Source: Niastella sp. OAS944 (GTDB taxonomy: Bacteria; Bacteroidota; Bacteroidia; Chitinophagales; Chitinophagaceae). Taken from it: a DNA stretch of 64,000 bases. The DNA lies in NCBI GenBank assembly GCA_024809215.1, contig JANUBW010000006.1, positions 248,936 to 312,935 of the forward strand, in the 5' to 3' direction. The notes under the pieces are model-generated. The model saw only the letters and a program-made list of their open reading frames with translations, was not told the DNA's origin and ran no database searches. Positions 19,423-28,900 of this stretch are shown here, piece by piece. The position numbers were made by a program, and so were the translations under genes. Every line of letters begins with the position of its first letter. Position 1 is the stretch's first letter.

Positions 19423-20337
19423 ATGAAGAAGCAAACGCCTCATATCGTTCCTTCTATTTCTGCGCAACACCGCATGCTGGCATTGCCCAAACCATTTCAT
19501 CCATTGGCAAGTGTGTTCAGGCTCGGGGACCTCGACTATTCCGCAGCGCCAACAGATGCGCCTTTACTGAGGCTTGATCTGTATTGCATTTCTCTAAAGC
19601 GAAATGTAAAAGGAAAGATCAGATATGGGCAGGGTACCTACGATTTTGACGAAGGCGTAATGATCTTCACTGCGCCTGGTCAAATTGTTTCGGGTATAAC
19701 TGCCGATAATCAATGCGATGGCTGGAGTGTTACTTTTCATCCCGATCTTATAAGACGACACCCGTTGGCAAAAAAGATAAAGAAGTATGGCTTTTTCAGT
19801 TATGCCGTTTATGAAGCATTACATCTCTCTCAAAAGGAAGAAGAGGCCGTTGTTTCCATTATTCAGTTGCTCGATCAGGAGATCCGTAATTCAATTGATC
19901 ATTATAGTGAGAACGTGATCATTGGCTATATAGAATTGCTGTTAAGTTATGCCGACCGGTTTTATAACCGGCAGTTTGTTACCCGCAAATCGGTGAATCA
20001 CGATCTGCTGGTAAGGGTAGAGGACATCCTTACTGATTATTTTAATAAAGGCGCCGGAAATAAAAACGGGCTGCCCACGGTTGAATACCTGGCCAAACAA
20101 TTCAACTTATCAACCGGTTATTTTAGTGATATGCTTCGTTCGCTTACCGGCCTCACAGCGCAACAACACATCCATGAAAAGATGATTGAGAAAGCGAAAG
20201 ATATGCTTACGGGTACCAGCATGTCGGTTGGTGAAATTGCTTATCATTTTGGGTTCGAATACCCACAGTCGTTCAATAAGCTGTTCAAGAATAAAACTAA
20301 TCAATCTCCTTTGCAGTACAGGCAATCTTTTAGTTGA
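19423..20337 (+). CDS. AraC-family transcriptional regulator
   Basis: A 304-aa protein with an N-terminal cupin-like ligand domain (about residues 40-150, including GVMIFTAPGQIV) and a C-terminal double HTH (about 205-300) with VEYLAKQFNLSTGYFSDM and VGEIAYHFGFEYPQSFNKLF. It is 17 nt downstream of the aldo/keto reductase and probably co-transcribed, a common pairing in which the regulator controls its neighbour. The ligand is unknown. Confidence 0.9.
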   Translation: MKKQTPHIVPSISAQHRMLALPKPFHPLASVFRLGDLDYSAAPTDAPLLRLDLYCISLKRNVKGKIRYGQGTYDFDEGVMIFTAPGQIVSGITADNQCDGWSVTFHPDLIRRHPLAKKIKKYGFFSYAVYEALHLSQKEEEAVVSIIQLLDQEIRNSIDHYSENVIIGYIELLLSYADRFYNRQFVTRKSVNHDLLVRVEDILTDYFNKGAGNKNGLPTVEYLAKQFNLSTGYFSDMLRSLTGLTAQQHIHEKMIEKAKDMLTGTSMSVGEIAYHFGFEYPQSFNKLFKNKTNQSPLQYRQSFS

Positions 20338-20348
20338 GATGAATGGTG

Positions 20349-20385
20349 AGAGGGTGGGTCGCCTTTGCAAGACGACCCACCCTCT
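20349..20385. terminator. Bidirectional terminator between AraC and GH62 genes
   Basis: A perfect 13-bp stem, AGAGGGTGGGTCG/CGACCCACCCTCT, with an 11-nt loop fills the gap between two convergent genes. Confidence 0.75.
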
Positions 20386-20388
20386 GTA

Positions 20389-21378
20389 TTATTGATAATT
20401 CCTGATAATTCCCAAGTCATAAGGAATATTCCCATAGTCGCCATAGTTCCCATTTGGTACGCCCTGTATCAACAACTGACAACGATCTATATTGTCAATT
20501 TCCATTTTATCGTCGTTGCCCGAACGAATGGCTTCAACATGCGAAACCTGGTCGGTCCATACTTCCGATAAAAAGGTGAGCCTGCTTCTTACGGCCCATT
20601 GTTCAGATACTTTTGTCCATGTACCACCAAGACTTGCTGCTGTCCACAGTTCCTGGTAGCGGTTTATGTCTTCTACGATCATATAATATTTACCATCGGC
20701 TTTGTTGCGGTATACATGCGGTGCTTCAAATGTACTGGTAGCAACAACGGTAGGCGCTTCCCAATTATAAGGAAAATTGCTAATGGTTGTTCGGCGGCGT
20801 TTAATGGTGCGCGAACCATCCTGTGCCGAATAAAAGCAATACACATAGCTGCCATCGGCTATACACCAAAAATCGATGCCATCGGTAAAACCCATAGCGC
20901 GGTTGGCCGTCCATAATGCAGGGTTCCCTACATCTGTTGATGTGGCGAAAGAAGCGCCTAAACCGCTTTGGTATATGATGAACCATTTTCCTTTTACCGG
21001 GAACCAGAATACCTGCGGCGCACAAAAATAAGAACCGGCATTCAGAGCGCTCATAAAGGTGCGGCCGGCCGTTTTTAACCCGGCTATGCTTGTTGCATTG
21101 GCATAACCCATGCGCCAAAGTCCGCCAGTACCTTTATCGCGACCGGTGTAGAATAAATGGTACCGCCCACCGGAATAAACAATGGATGGATCTTTCACTG
21201 CCAGGTCGTCGAAAGCACCGGTTGGCCCATCGAGAAAACACCGCGCTTCGGCATACCAGTTGGGAATGGCAATGGCTTCTTCTTTAGCGTTGCTTGTTGG
21301 TTCAGTTGTTTTCTCCTGTACTTTGTTTTTTGAACAGCAGGTGAAGAGTATAATAAGAATGTACGATAGATGTTTCAT
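20389..21378 (-). CDS. GH62 alpha-L-arabinofuranosidase, lipoprotein
   Basis: A 329-aa protein with a lipobox (ILFTCC) and so probably surface- or periplasm-anchored. The five-blade propeller of GH62 is recognised from VKDPSIVYSGGRYHLFYTG (base Asp 63), APQVFWFPVKGKWFIIYQ, GIDFWCIADGSYVYCFYS (Asp 168) and STFEAPHVYR (acid Glu 217), then the Tyr-containing ELWTAASLGGTW. GH62 removes arabinofuranose from arabinoxylan by inversion. It is downstream of the GH30 gene on the same strand (133 nt, filled by a low-complexity inverted repeat), so the two probably act together. Confidence 0.9.
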   Translation of the reverse strand: MKHLSYILIILFTCCSKNKVQEKTTEPTSNAKEEAIAIPNWYAEARCFLDGPTGAFDDLAVKDPSIVYSGGRYHLFYTGRDKGTGGLWRMGYANATSIAGLKTAGRTFMSALNAGSYFCAPQVFWFPVKGKWFIIYQSGLGASFATSTDVGNPALWTANRAMGFTDGIDFWCIADGSYVYCFYSAQDGSRTIKRRRTTISNFPYNWEAPTVVATSTFEAPHVYRNKADGKYYMIVEDINRYQELWTAASLGGTWTKVSEQWAVRSRLTFLSEVWTDQVSHVEAIRSGNDDKMEIDNIDRCQLLIQGVPNGNYGDYGNIPYDLGIIRNYQ

Positions 21379-21415
21379 TTGTAGGAATGTAAGGTTTTAA
21401 TTAATAGGCTTGAAT

Positions 21416-21510
21416 TGGTGAGTGGTGAATGGTGAGTGGAGAGTGAGCCTCCGAACGTTTAGATTTCCGAACAATCGCGAACCCACTCACAACTCACCAC
21501 TGACAACTCC
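21416..21510. repeat. Low-complexity inverted repeat (GTGAGTGG words)
   Basis: Reiterated GTGAGTGG/GTGAATGG words at 21416-21439 are mirrored by CCACTCAC/CTCACCAC words at 21483-21510, giving an imperfect long hairpin. It lies between the GH30 stop and the GH62 start. It may reduce read-through or stabilise the upstream message. Confidence 0.6.
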
Positions 21511-21511
21511 C

Positions 21512-22729
21512 CTAATATGAAACTAACGTAGTCACACTCGATGCCGGTAAATTAATTCCAAAGCTGCCATTGGCAATGGTAAAGCTATCGGCGGTAAGAC
21601 TGGCCGAGCTGGTTGTTCGGTAACGATTGAACCCGGCAACGGTGGCGCCACTGATGGTAAATGGCTGATAGGTGATGGCCGAATTTTGATTAATGGCTAC
21701 CACCACTATTTTTGAACCGCTTTTATACGCCGTTACATACACGCCGCTGGTTGGGTTAGCGGTGCAGCTTATTTTGCTATAGCCCGGGCGCACGTACCGT
21801 GCCCAATGAGCCATTACATAACCGCGTTTGGTAATATTGCCGCTTTCATCCATAGGGCCATAACTGCGCCTTATATACCACCATACATACATGTTATAGC
21901 CAACATTCATACAGTCGTGTATTTCTTTGGCAATACCCATGGCGTCGGCCCAGCCGTTGGCATCGTTGGTGTTGTAAATATGTTCCGTCATCCATACTTC
22001 TTTACCTGCTGAATAAGTATAGGGCGTTTTGCCGTAAATATGTCCGCACAGGTACCCGGTTTTTGAACTGGCGGTGGCGTTGCTCAGGTAGGTATCCATA
22101 TACGTTTTATCCATGTTGAACGTTTCGGGGGCCATAATAGAAGCACCGCAATTACTGCCTTCGGCGGCGACAAAAGCGGCTACTTCCGGCGCTGTTAGTT
22201 TCATCGATTCATAGGTTACATCTATGTTCGGTTCATTAATAGGGCTTATGGCCGTTACGCCGCCTACGGTGTTACAGAAATTGCGCAGGTGTGCCGAATA
22301 ACTGGCGTAGGAATCTGTTTTCAATTTACCACCCACCAGGTTGTTATTGTCTTTCATGGAAGCGGGCGCCGTCCAGGCTGAGGCGATAACAGAAGCGCCA
22401 AATGATTTGGCGGCATCGATGGTTGGTTTTTCTAAGGAAAAGTCTGAACTGTTGGGCGATACCCGTACCCGTAATACGCTTAAGCCAATACCTGTACTGG
22501 GCGAGAATGCTGTTGTTCTTTGAGCTGTTGTAAGATCGGCTACCCAGCCGCGAATATTGGCGCCGCCAAAACCCCTGATGTTTTGTTGCACCGTGCCGGC
22601 ATTGATTGCAGCGGTGGCTTCTTCTTTAGGGCTGTTACTATCCTCGCCGGAAAGTGGCTGGTTTCCCTTTTTTGAACAACCGGTCAACAATAAGCCAAGG
22701 GCAAGAATCTGGATGAGATTTTTTTTCAT
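21512..22729 (-). CDS. GH30 glucuronoxylanase (subfamily 8-like), lipoprotein
   Basis: 405 aa from ATG 22729, which gives a lipoprotein signal (lipobox LLTGC); the frame extends two codons further without a proper start. The barrel has SPINEPNID (acid/base Glu 166) and WMTEHIY (nucleophile Glu 249). WWYIRRSYGPMDESG and KRGYVMAHWARYVRPGY closely resemble bacterial XynC enzymes, whose Arg in this stretch grips the methylglucuronic acid branch. A beta-sandwich side domain follows to the end. Subfamily 8 cuts glucuronoxylan backbone next to glucuronyl branches. It works with GH10 and GH62 in this locus. Confidence 0.9.
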   Translation of the reverse strand: MKKNLIQILALGLLLTGCSKKGNQPLSGEDSNSPKEEATAAINAGTVQQNIRGFGGANIRGWVADLTTAQRTTAFSPSTGIGLSVLRVRVSPNSSDFSLEKPTIDAAKSFGASVIASAWTAPASMKDNNNLVGGKLKTDSYASYSAHLRNFCNTVGGVTAISPINEPNIDVTYESMKLTAPEVAAFVAAEGSNCGASIMAPETFNMDKTYMDTYLSNATASSKTGYLCGHIYGKTPYTYSAGKEVWMTEHIYNTNDANGWADAMGIAKEIHDCMNVGYNMYVWWYIRRSYGPMDESGNITKRGYVMAHWARYVRPGYSKISCTANPTSGVYVTAYKSGSKIVVVAINQNSAITYQPFTISGATVAGFNRYRTTSSASLTADSFTIANGSFGINLPASSVTTLVSY

Positions 22730-22981
22730 AGACAATCGTTTATTTATTAAATGGATGCAAATAGTAATTGCAGAAGTGTTGGCAGGGACGGCAGGTAAAG
22801 CAGTTTGTTTTGTTCCTTACGCTAATGTACAGATGTAAACCGGACAATCTTAAACTTTTCATGGTCAATTTATATCAAAATGTAGTCGAAATCTCTCAGG
22901 AGGCAGGCCTGCAATGGAACGTAAATAAAAAAACTCTACTTTCGGCTGATCTTACCGTTATTCATATTTTAACCTTATTTC

Positions 22982-24247
22982 ATGTGTGGCAAAATAATCA
23001 TTACCTTATCGATATTCTTCCTCATTACCTCTTTTTATCATTACAACAATGTGTCAGACAAGGTCATTCTTGAGGTAGGAAAAATTACCATTACTGAATA
23101 CGAATTGGAAAAGAATCTCGATCTCTTTCTATCAGACCTTTACCGTCAAAAAAGTAGAACGCCTGCCGATACTGATAGAGTTGCCTTCCTAAATTCTTTT
23201 ATCGACCGTGCTTACTTTTTGGCCGATGCGTGCGAAATAGGCTATGATACTGCTGCTGAAATAAATAAATGGGTAGAAAGTATGGCCCATTACGTTGTTT
23301 CGAATCCCAGAGGATTGTTAGCTGGAAAAATGAAAGAGCAGGGAACGCAAATGAAAAATTTTGATACGGTAATAGCGCAGGCGCATATAAAGTGCAATGC
23401 TGCCGCAATGACCGTTTTTGAAAGCCACCTAAAGAATAGGTCCATTCGTTGGTTTGATCAAAATGAAATTACCAGCACGCTTTTCTCTTATAGCCAAAAA
23501 AATACTGAGTTGCATATTACAATAGGGGAATTCATGGAATACTATAACACCCTGCCGCTAAGTAAGGAGATAAGCACCATGGCAGAACTGCAATCTTATA
23601 TCAACTCATTTGTATACGATCGGTATGCATGGGTCGAAGCCGGGGAATTGGGAATTACCAAAGAAATGAAATTTGTACTCGATAAAAATAATTACCGTAA
23701 CGATGTGATGTGGGCTGCCTATGAGAAAAAAGAATTGAAAGCCGGTATTACAGTTGCCGATGATGAGTTGCACAATCAGTTTGAATCAATGCAAGATAGT
23801 TTTTCGCGGGCCACAGATGTTGTGGTTTCTGCGTTTCAGTTCCGCGACAAGCGCGCCGCCATGATGGCCGTAATGAATATAAAGGCGGGCAACCTGGCGC
23901 CCATTGACAATAACCTGCACCCCAATTACAGGCATAAAGTTGTAAACTATAAGCAGGCATTTTTTTCTGATAGTATCAAGTACGCTGTTTTTGCCATGAA
24001 GGGCAATGGTGTAATGATGCCTGTTGCATTTGATGGAAATTTCATTGTAATAAAAAAAGAGTCGGAACAGGGGAGAAGAAAAATAACCCTGGAAGAAGTG
24101 CAACGCGATCTTATTACACAAATAACAGCTGAAAAATTGTTGTATAAAAAGGCGCAACGCCTGGAGCAGTTAAAGAAGAAATACACATTGACGAATAAGA
24201 TAGATTATCAAAAATATATTAAAAGGTCACAAGATAAAAAGGGCTGA
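22982..24247 (+). CDS. SurA/PpiC-like periplasmic foldase
   Basis: A 421-aa protein. An N-terminal hydrophobic segment (residues 4-20) acts as signal or anchor. The opening VILEVGKITITEYELEKNL (29-47) is the typical SurA N-domain start. A helical chaperone body follows, and residues about 255-385 resemble a parvulin fold (VVVSAFQFRDKRAAMMAVM, then FAMKGNGVMMPVAFDG) without clear catalytic residues, so prolyl isomerase activity is doubtful. It sits 35 nt upstream of a small secreted protein gene and is presumably its dedicated chaperone. A truncated relative lies at 43969-44205. Role inferred. Confidence 0.7.
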   Translation: MCGKIIITLSIFFLITSFYHYNNVSDKVILEVGKITITEYELEKNLDLFLSDLYRQKSRTPADTDRVAFLNSFIDRAYFLADACEIGYDTAAEINKWVESMAHYVVSNPRGLLAGKMKEQGTQMKNFDTVIAQAHIKCNAAAMTVFESHLKNRSIRWFDQNEITSTLFSYSQKNTELHITIGEFMEYYNTLPLSKEISTMAELQSYINSFVYDRYAWVEAGELGITKEMKFVLDKNNYRNDVMWAAYEKKELKAGITVADDELHNQFESMQDSFSRATDVVVSAFQFRDKRAAMMAVMNIKAGNLAPIDNNLHPNYRHKVVNYKQAFFSDSIKYAVFAMKGNGVMMPVAFDGNFIVIKKESEQGRRKITLEEVQRDLITQITAEKLLYKKAQRLEQLKKKYTLTNKIDYQKYIKRSQDKKG

Positions 24248-24282
24248 TTCCGGTATTGATTATTAACTCAAAATGAAAAAAC

Positions 24283-24687
24283 ATGAAACAATTAAGTCTT
24301 GTCTTGGGAATGTTAATCTTTTATTCATTGTTTTCCACGGTTGCTTATTCGCAATCCTGTACAGGCAATACCCGTAGCGCCTCCTGTTATGCCAACGGAG
24401 TTGAACAACATGTAAGCGGCGCCTGGCAGGTGAATTGCCCCACAGGCAATTTTCGGTATAACCTGAGTGCAGAATGCAGTAGCTCCGCTTATTATAGTGA
24501 GGCGGCTTTGTGGGGCGATATAACTTCCGCCTATGTTAACGCAACTGCCCAAAATCAAAGTGTTTACGACTATGGAAGTGTATCGGGATTGGACCCCAAT
24601 TTTTCTTACTGGGTTGAATTGCTGGTAATGACCAGCGGCCCCGGTTGGTCGTCGGCATATGCATCCGCAGATATTTATACCTGGTGA
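24283..24687 (+). CDS. Small secreted Cys/aromatic protein paired with foldase
   Basis: A 134-aa protein with a signal peptide (about 1-24, VAYSQ). The mature part is about 110 residues, rich in Ser, Ala and Tyr/Trp, with four Cys (26, 35, 52, 65) that could form two disulfides, and ends ADIYTW. No family is recognised; the pattern suggests a small beta-sandwich exported to the surface or medium. It is the second gene after the SurA-like foldase. Another protein of the same size and layout, without clear sequence identity, precedes a foldase fragment at 43474. The function is unknown. Confidence 0.65.
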   Translation: MKQLSLVLGMLIFYSLFSTVAYSQSCTGNTRSASCYANGVEQHVSGAWQVNCPTGNFRYNLSAECSSSAYYSEAALWGDITSAYVNATAQNQSVYDYGSVSGLDPNFSYWVELLVMTSGPGWSSAYASADIYTW

Positions 24688-24717
24688 TCTTTGGGAATTA
24701 GCCCTTTTTCTTTCCGC

Positions 24718-25821
24718 CTAGCGATGGTGCGTGGCTATTACCGCATAAAACGCCGGTTTGGGCTGGTAGCTTCTGTCGAACAGCAATGGGTAGTTGGTGC
24801 GGCCGGCAATGGGGAAATTATTCAGCCACGACTGGCCGTCATGCACACCCCAGAAAGTGATACGGCCGATCTTGTCTTTATATTTCAGGAATAATTTGAA
24901 CAGGTCTTCATAACTTTTGCTGAGTTCGGCCTGTTTAAAGTCTGGCAAGCCGTTGGGCCATGGATTGGTTGCTGGGGTATTGGGAAGTGTTCTTTGGCTT
25001 ACATCTACAACGTCGCGTTTGTATGGGCTGGGCAAAACAGTGAGGTCGAGCTCGGTAAACATTACTTTTATGCCTAAGGCCGAAAATTCCTGAATGCTTT
25101 GTTCTATATCTGCCAGCGGAACATGCACCGCAGCCCAGTGTCCCTGTACACCTATGCCATCAATACGTACACCTGCGGCCTGGATCTTTTTGATCAGTGC
25201 AATGGCTGCCCTTCTTTTTGTAAGGCCTTCTATATTATAATCATTATAATACAACTCTGCATCAGGCGCCGCCTGCTGTGTCAGCCGGAATGCGTCAATA
25301 ATATAATCGTCGCCAAGCAACTTTAAGAAGATCGATTTGCGCAGGCTGCCATCGCCTTCCAATGCCTCGTTTACTACATCCCAGGAAAATACTTTTCCTT
25401 TATAGTGACCGGCCAAAGTAGAAATATGATCTTTCATATACTGTTTAAGCGAATCGGCATTATTCAGGTTTTTTACATAAGCAGGCAGCTGACTGTGCCA
25501 GATAAGTGTATGCCCGTTTATTTTAATATTGTGTTGCCGGCCATAAGCAACCAGCTGATCGGACAGGGTGAAATTGTATTTATCCCACTGCGGATGCAGG
25601 TGGGTTGCCTTCATGCTGTTTTCGGGCGTAATAGCATTAAAGTGTTGCAGCACCAGCCGGTTTGCAGCCGTATCTTTCTGTTGTATCTGGAAAGAGTTTA
25701 ATGCAGTTCCTATAAGAAAGTCATTTTTGAAGACTTCTTTTAAGGATTCTTTCTGGGCCAAAGTTTGTTTGGTTATAAGTACAAACAATATTGGCAAGTA
25801 GAGGTAATATCGTTGAATCAT
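24718..25821 (-). CDS. GH10 endo-beta-1,4-xylanase
   Basis: A 367-aa secreted enzyme with signal peptide (about 1-22) and a single GH10 barrel. Motifs: FNAITPENSMKA, NGHTLIWHSQLP, WDVVNEAL (acid/base Glu 151), YYNDYNIEG, GIGVQGHW, MFTELDL (nucleophile Glu 257) and ITFWGVHDGQSWLN. The length fits a one-domain GH10 without a binding module. It hydrolyses xylan backbone to short oligomers that the SusCD pairs here could import. It converges on the small secreted gene and lies downstream of the hybrid sensor on the same strand. Confidence 0.95.
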   Translation of the reverse strand: MIQRYYLYLPILFVLITKQTLAQKESLKEVFKNDFLIGTALNSFQIQQKDTAANRLVLQHFNAITPENSMKATHLHPQWDKYNFTLSDQLVAYGRQHNIKINGHTLIWHSQLPAYVKNLNNADSLKQYMKDHISTLAGHYKGKVFSWDVVNEALEGDGSLRKSIFLKLLGDDYIIDAFRLTQQAAPDAELYYNDYNIEGLTKRRAAIALIKKIQAAGVRIDGIGVQGHWAAVHVPLADIEQSIQEFSALGIKVMFTELDLTVLPSPYKRDVVDVSQRTLPNTPATNPWPNGLPDFKQAELSKSYEDLFKLFLKYKDKIGRITFWGVHDGQSWLNNFPIAGRTNYPLLFDRSYQPKPAFYAVIATHHR

Positions 25822-25842
25822 TGTTGTTAATTATTATTTGGG

Positions 25843-25909
25843 GAGGTAAGAGGTAAGAAGTAGGAGGTACGAAAATACAGGTTCTTCTTACTTCTTACTT
25901 CCTACTTCT
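25843..25909. repeat. Low-complexity inverted repeat (AGGTAAGAAGTAGG words)
   Basis: Words such as AGGTAAG and GAAGTAGG at 25843-25868 are mirrored by CTTCTTACTT and CCTACTTC words at 25883-25909. It lies between the hybrid sensor stop and the GH10 start and overlaps the last codons of the sensor gene. Confidence 0.55.
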
Positions 25910-28900
25910 GTCTTTTAGTAGCGATATACTCTGACGGTAACATATTGAATTTTCCCTTGAATGATCTTGCAAAATAATTCGGCGTCGTAAACCCAACCTG
26001 GTACGCTATTTCCGCAATATTCATATTGCTTTTCTCCATTAGCACCGCTGCTTTTTCCAACCTGAACGAACGGATGTATTCCACAGGGCTTTGGCCGGTT
26101 AGTTCAAGTAATTTAGAATACAGGCTGGTCCTGCTCATTCCTACTTCCTTACTTAACGTTTCTACCGAAAGTTGTGAATTGGTAAGGTTCTTTTCGAGAT
26201 AACCCACTATTTCCTGCAACAATTTTTCGTCGGCACTTTCAAACTCAACTTCAGGTGCAACAACTTTTATTTGTTTGGTATAGGCATTTTGCATGGTGTG
26301 CTGCAAAATAAGCAGGCTTTTTATCTTGGCATTCAGTACTTCAAAGTTGAATGGTTTGGTAATGTAATCGTTGGCGCCGGTCCCCAATCCCCGTAACTGC
26401 TCTTCTTCGCCTGTCACGGCTGTTAGCAGAATAACCGGAATATGGCTTGTTCTTTTGTCGGCCTTTAATTTTTTAACAAGGGTAATGCCATCCATTCCCG
26501 GCATACTAATATCGCTTACGATCAGTTGTGGGTGGCAGGCCAGTGCTTTTTGCCAGCCCTCTTTACCATCGGCTGCTTCCAGTATTTTATAATTGTTACT
26601 GAGATTGTCTTTTAAATAGAACCGGAAATCTTCATTGTCTTCTATCAAAAGCACCGACAATGCATTGGGTAAAGATTCGTTTTCGTTCCCGGAAGCGGGT
26701 GGTATTTCCTCTTCAAAATGCGCTGGTATTTCTACCACCTGTTCTTCCATTACCGTTAATGGAATTTGAATAATAAATGCGGAACCTTTACTGGTAATAC
26801 TTTCCACATCTATGGTGCCGCCATGCATTTTTACAAACTCTTTTGTAATGGAAAGTCCAATGCCCGTACCCTGGTTTAATATATGCTCAGGGGTACTATG
26901 CTGAATAAAGTGTTCAAAAATTTTCTGCTGTTCTTCCTGGGGAATACCTATGCCGGTATCCGTTACCTTAATGGTGACCCACTGCTGCCCGGCGCTTCCC
27001 GGTTTTTCGGCATTGGCTATTTCAACACCTACATCACCACCGCTCATCGTAAATTTAAATGCATTGGACAACAGGTTGAAGAGTATCCGTTCCAGTTTAT
27101 CGCGGTCGAACCGGGTATGTAATTGTGGAATGAATGAGGTAAAAGTGAAATTGATGTGTTTTCTTTCCGACAGATCGCGGAACGATTCGCACACCTCTTT
27201 TATAAAGGAAACAAACTCACCTTTTGATAATTGCAGTTTCAGTTCATGCTCTTCCATCTTCCTAAAATCGAGCAACTGGTTAACGAGGTTAAGCAATCTA
27301 CGGGCGTTACGTCTTATCATTAACAGTTTGTCTGATCGGCCTCTTGTGTTATCTTCATTTATCAATTGTTCAACAGGGCCCATAATAAGCGAAATGGGTG
27401 TTCTGAAATCATGACTGAGGTTGGTAAGGAATTTCAATTTTAGTTTGTCAAGCTCCTGCATACGCCGTACTTCCCGGCGTTCCTGTTCAATGGCAAATTT
27501 CCTTCTTAACTTGGTAATGGCCCGGTAACGGCTATACAAAAGCACGCCTGCTATTACCAGAAAATAAAAGATATAGGCATAAATGGTGGCCCAGAAAGGT
27601 GGCTTTACGTATATTTTTATCTGGGTTTCATGTTCACTCCAAACCCCGTCGTTATTACTTGCTTTAACCCTAAAAGTATAATGACCGGGATCGAGGTTGG
27701 TATAAGAAGCGGTATTGATGGTGCCGGTATAATTCCAGTCTTTATCGAAGCCATCTAACTTATACGCGTACCTGTTTTGTTTGGGATTGGTGTAATTCAA
27801 TGCTACAAAGCTCAGCGCAAAGTTCTGTTTATAATCGAGCCTTATTTCCTGCGCCACCGAAATGTGTTCTTTTATTGATGCGTCACTACCGGCAACAACC
27901 GATTTATTTGAAATACGCAGATCGGTAAGCAACACCGCTGGTGCATTGCGATTGGTGGTCAATGCAGCAGGGTCGAAATAATTGAAACCCTGTAAGCCGC
28001 CAAAAAATAATTCGCCATCGGAAAGGCGGATACCCGAACCATGTACAAAGTTATTATTTTGCACCCCGTGTTGGTTATTGAAGTTGCGAAAGCTTTTTGT
28101 GCTTAGGTCAAAACAGCCAATACCGGTATTGGTAGAAAGCCAGATGCGGCCCTGCAGATCTTCAATCAGTTGGTAAATGGTCGTATTTTGCAAACCGTCT
28201 TTTTCTGAAAAGTTAATGAACTGGTTTTTTGCTTTATCAAAAAGGCTGAGTCCGCCCCCATACGTACCCACCCAAATATTACCATGGCTATCGCAAAGCA
28301 GGGCTTCCACTTTATCACTTGGCAGGCGGCTATTGTCGCGGGTGAATACTTTAAAAGTATGCGTGGCCATATTATACGTGGCAAGCCCGGCCCCGTGCGA
28401 CCCTATCCACATATTGCCCTCATTGTCTTCTGCAAAGGCGCGGGCGTAGCCGTTTACAGGTAAAGCTTCTTCATTGGGTCCGTTGGGGTTGGGCGTGAGC
28501 TTTAAGATCACCTTTTTATGCTGTATAATATTTACGCCGGCGCCGTTGGTGCCCACCCAAATATTGCCTTTGCTATCTTCTTTCAAACAAAAGATATCGT
28601 TGCTGTTCAGATCATTTACACCTGTACCTTTTCTAAAATTTTCCAAACGGCCCGTTACCTCATCGCGTATGAATAATCCATGGGCAAATGTGCCCAGGTA
28701 TAGTTGGTTATCATGTGTTAGTTGTAAAGACAAAACAGGAATGGTCATATTGTTATCCTTAGGAAAAGCAATGCGGCGCAGCTTCTCTGTTTTGCGATCA
28801 AACTCAAGCAGGCCTTCGTCGTCGGTACCTATATATATGTTCCCTTTTTTGTTTTCGGTAAGCGCACATATAATAGCCGCTTTGTTGCTGTTTTCCTGAA

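Noticed and set aside
22736..22981. Promoter or small gene between GH30 and the foldase
   Set aside because: Only a weak 7-of-8 match to the -7 consensus is present and no convincing frame; nothing could be supported.
26950..28899. Plus-strand open frames opposite the hybrid sensor
   Set aside because: They are shadow frames of a gene with continuous recognisable domains.
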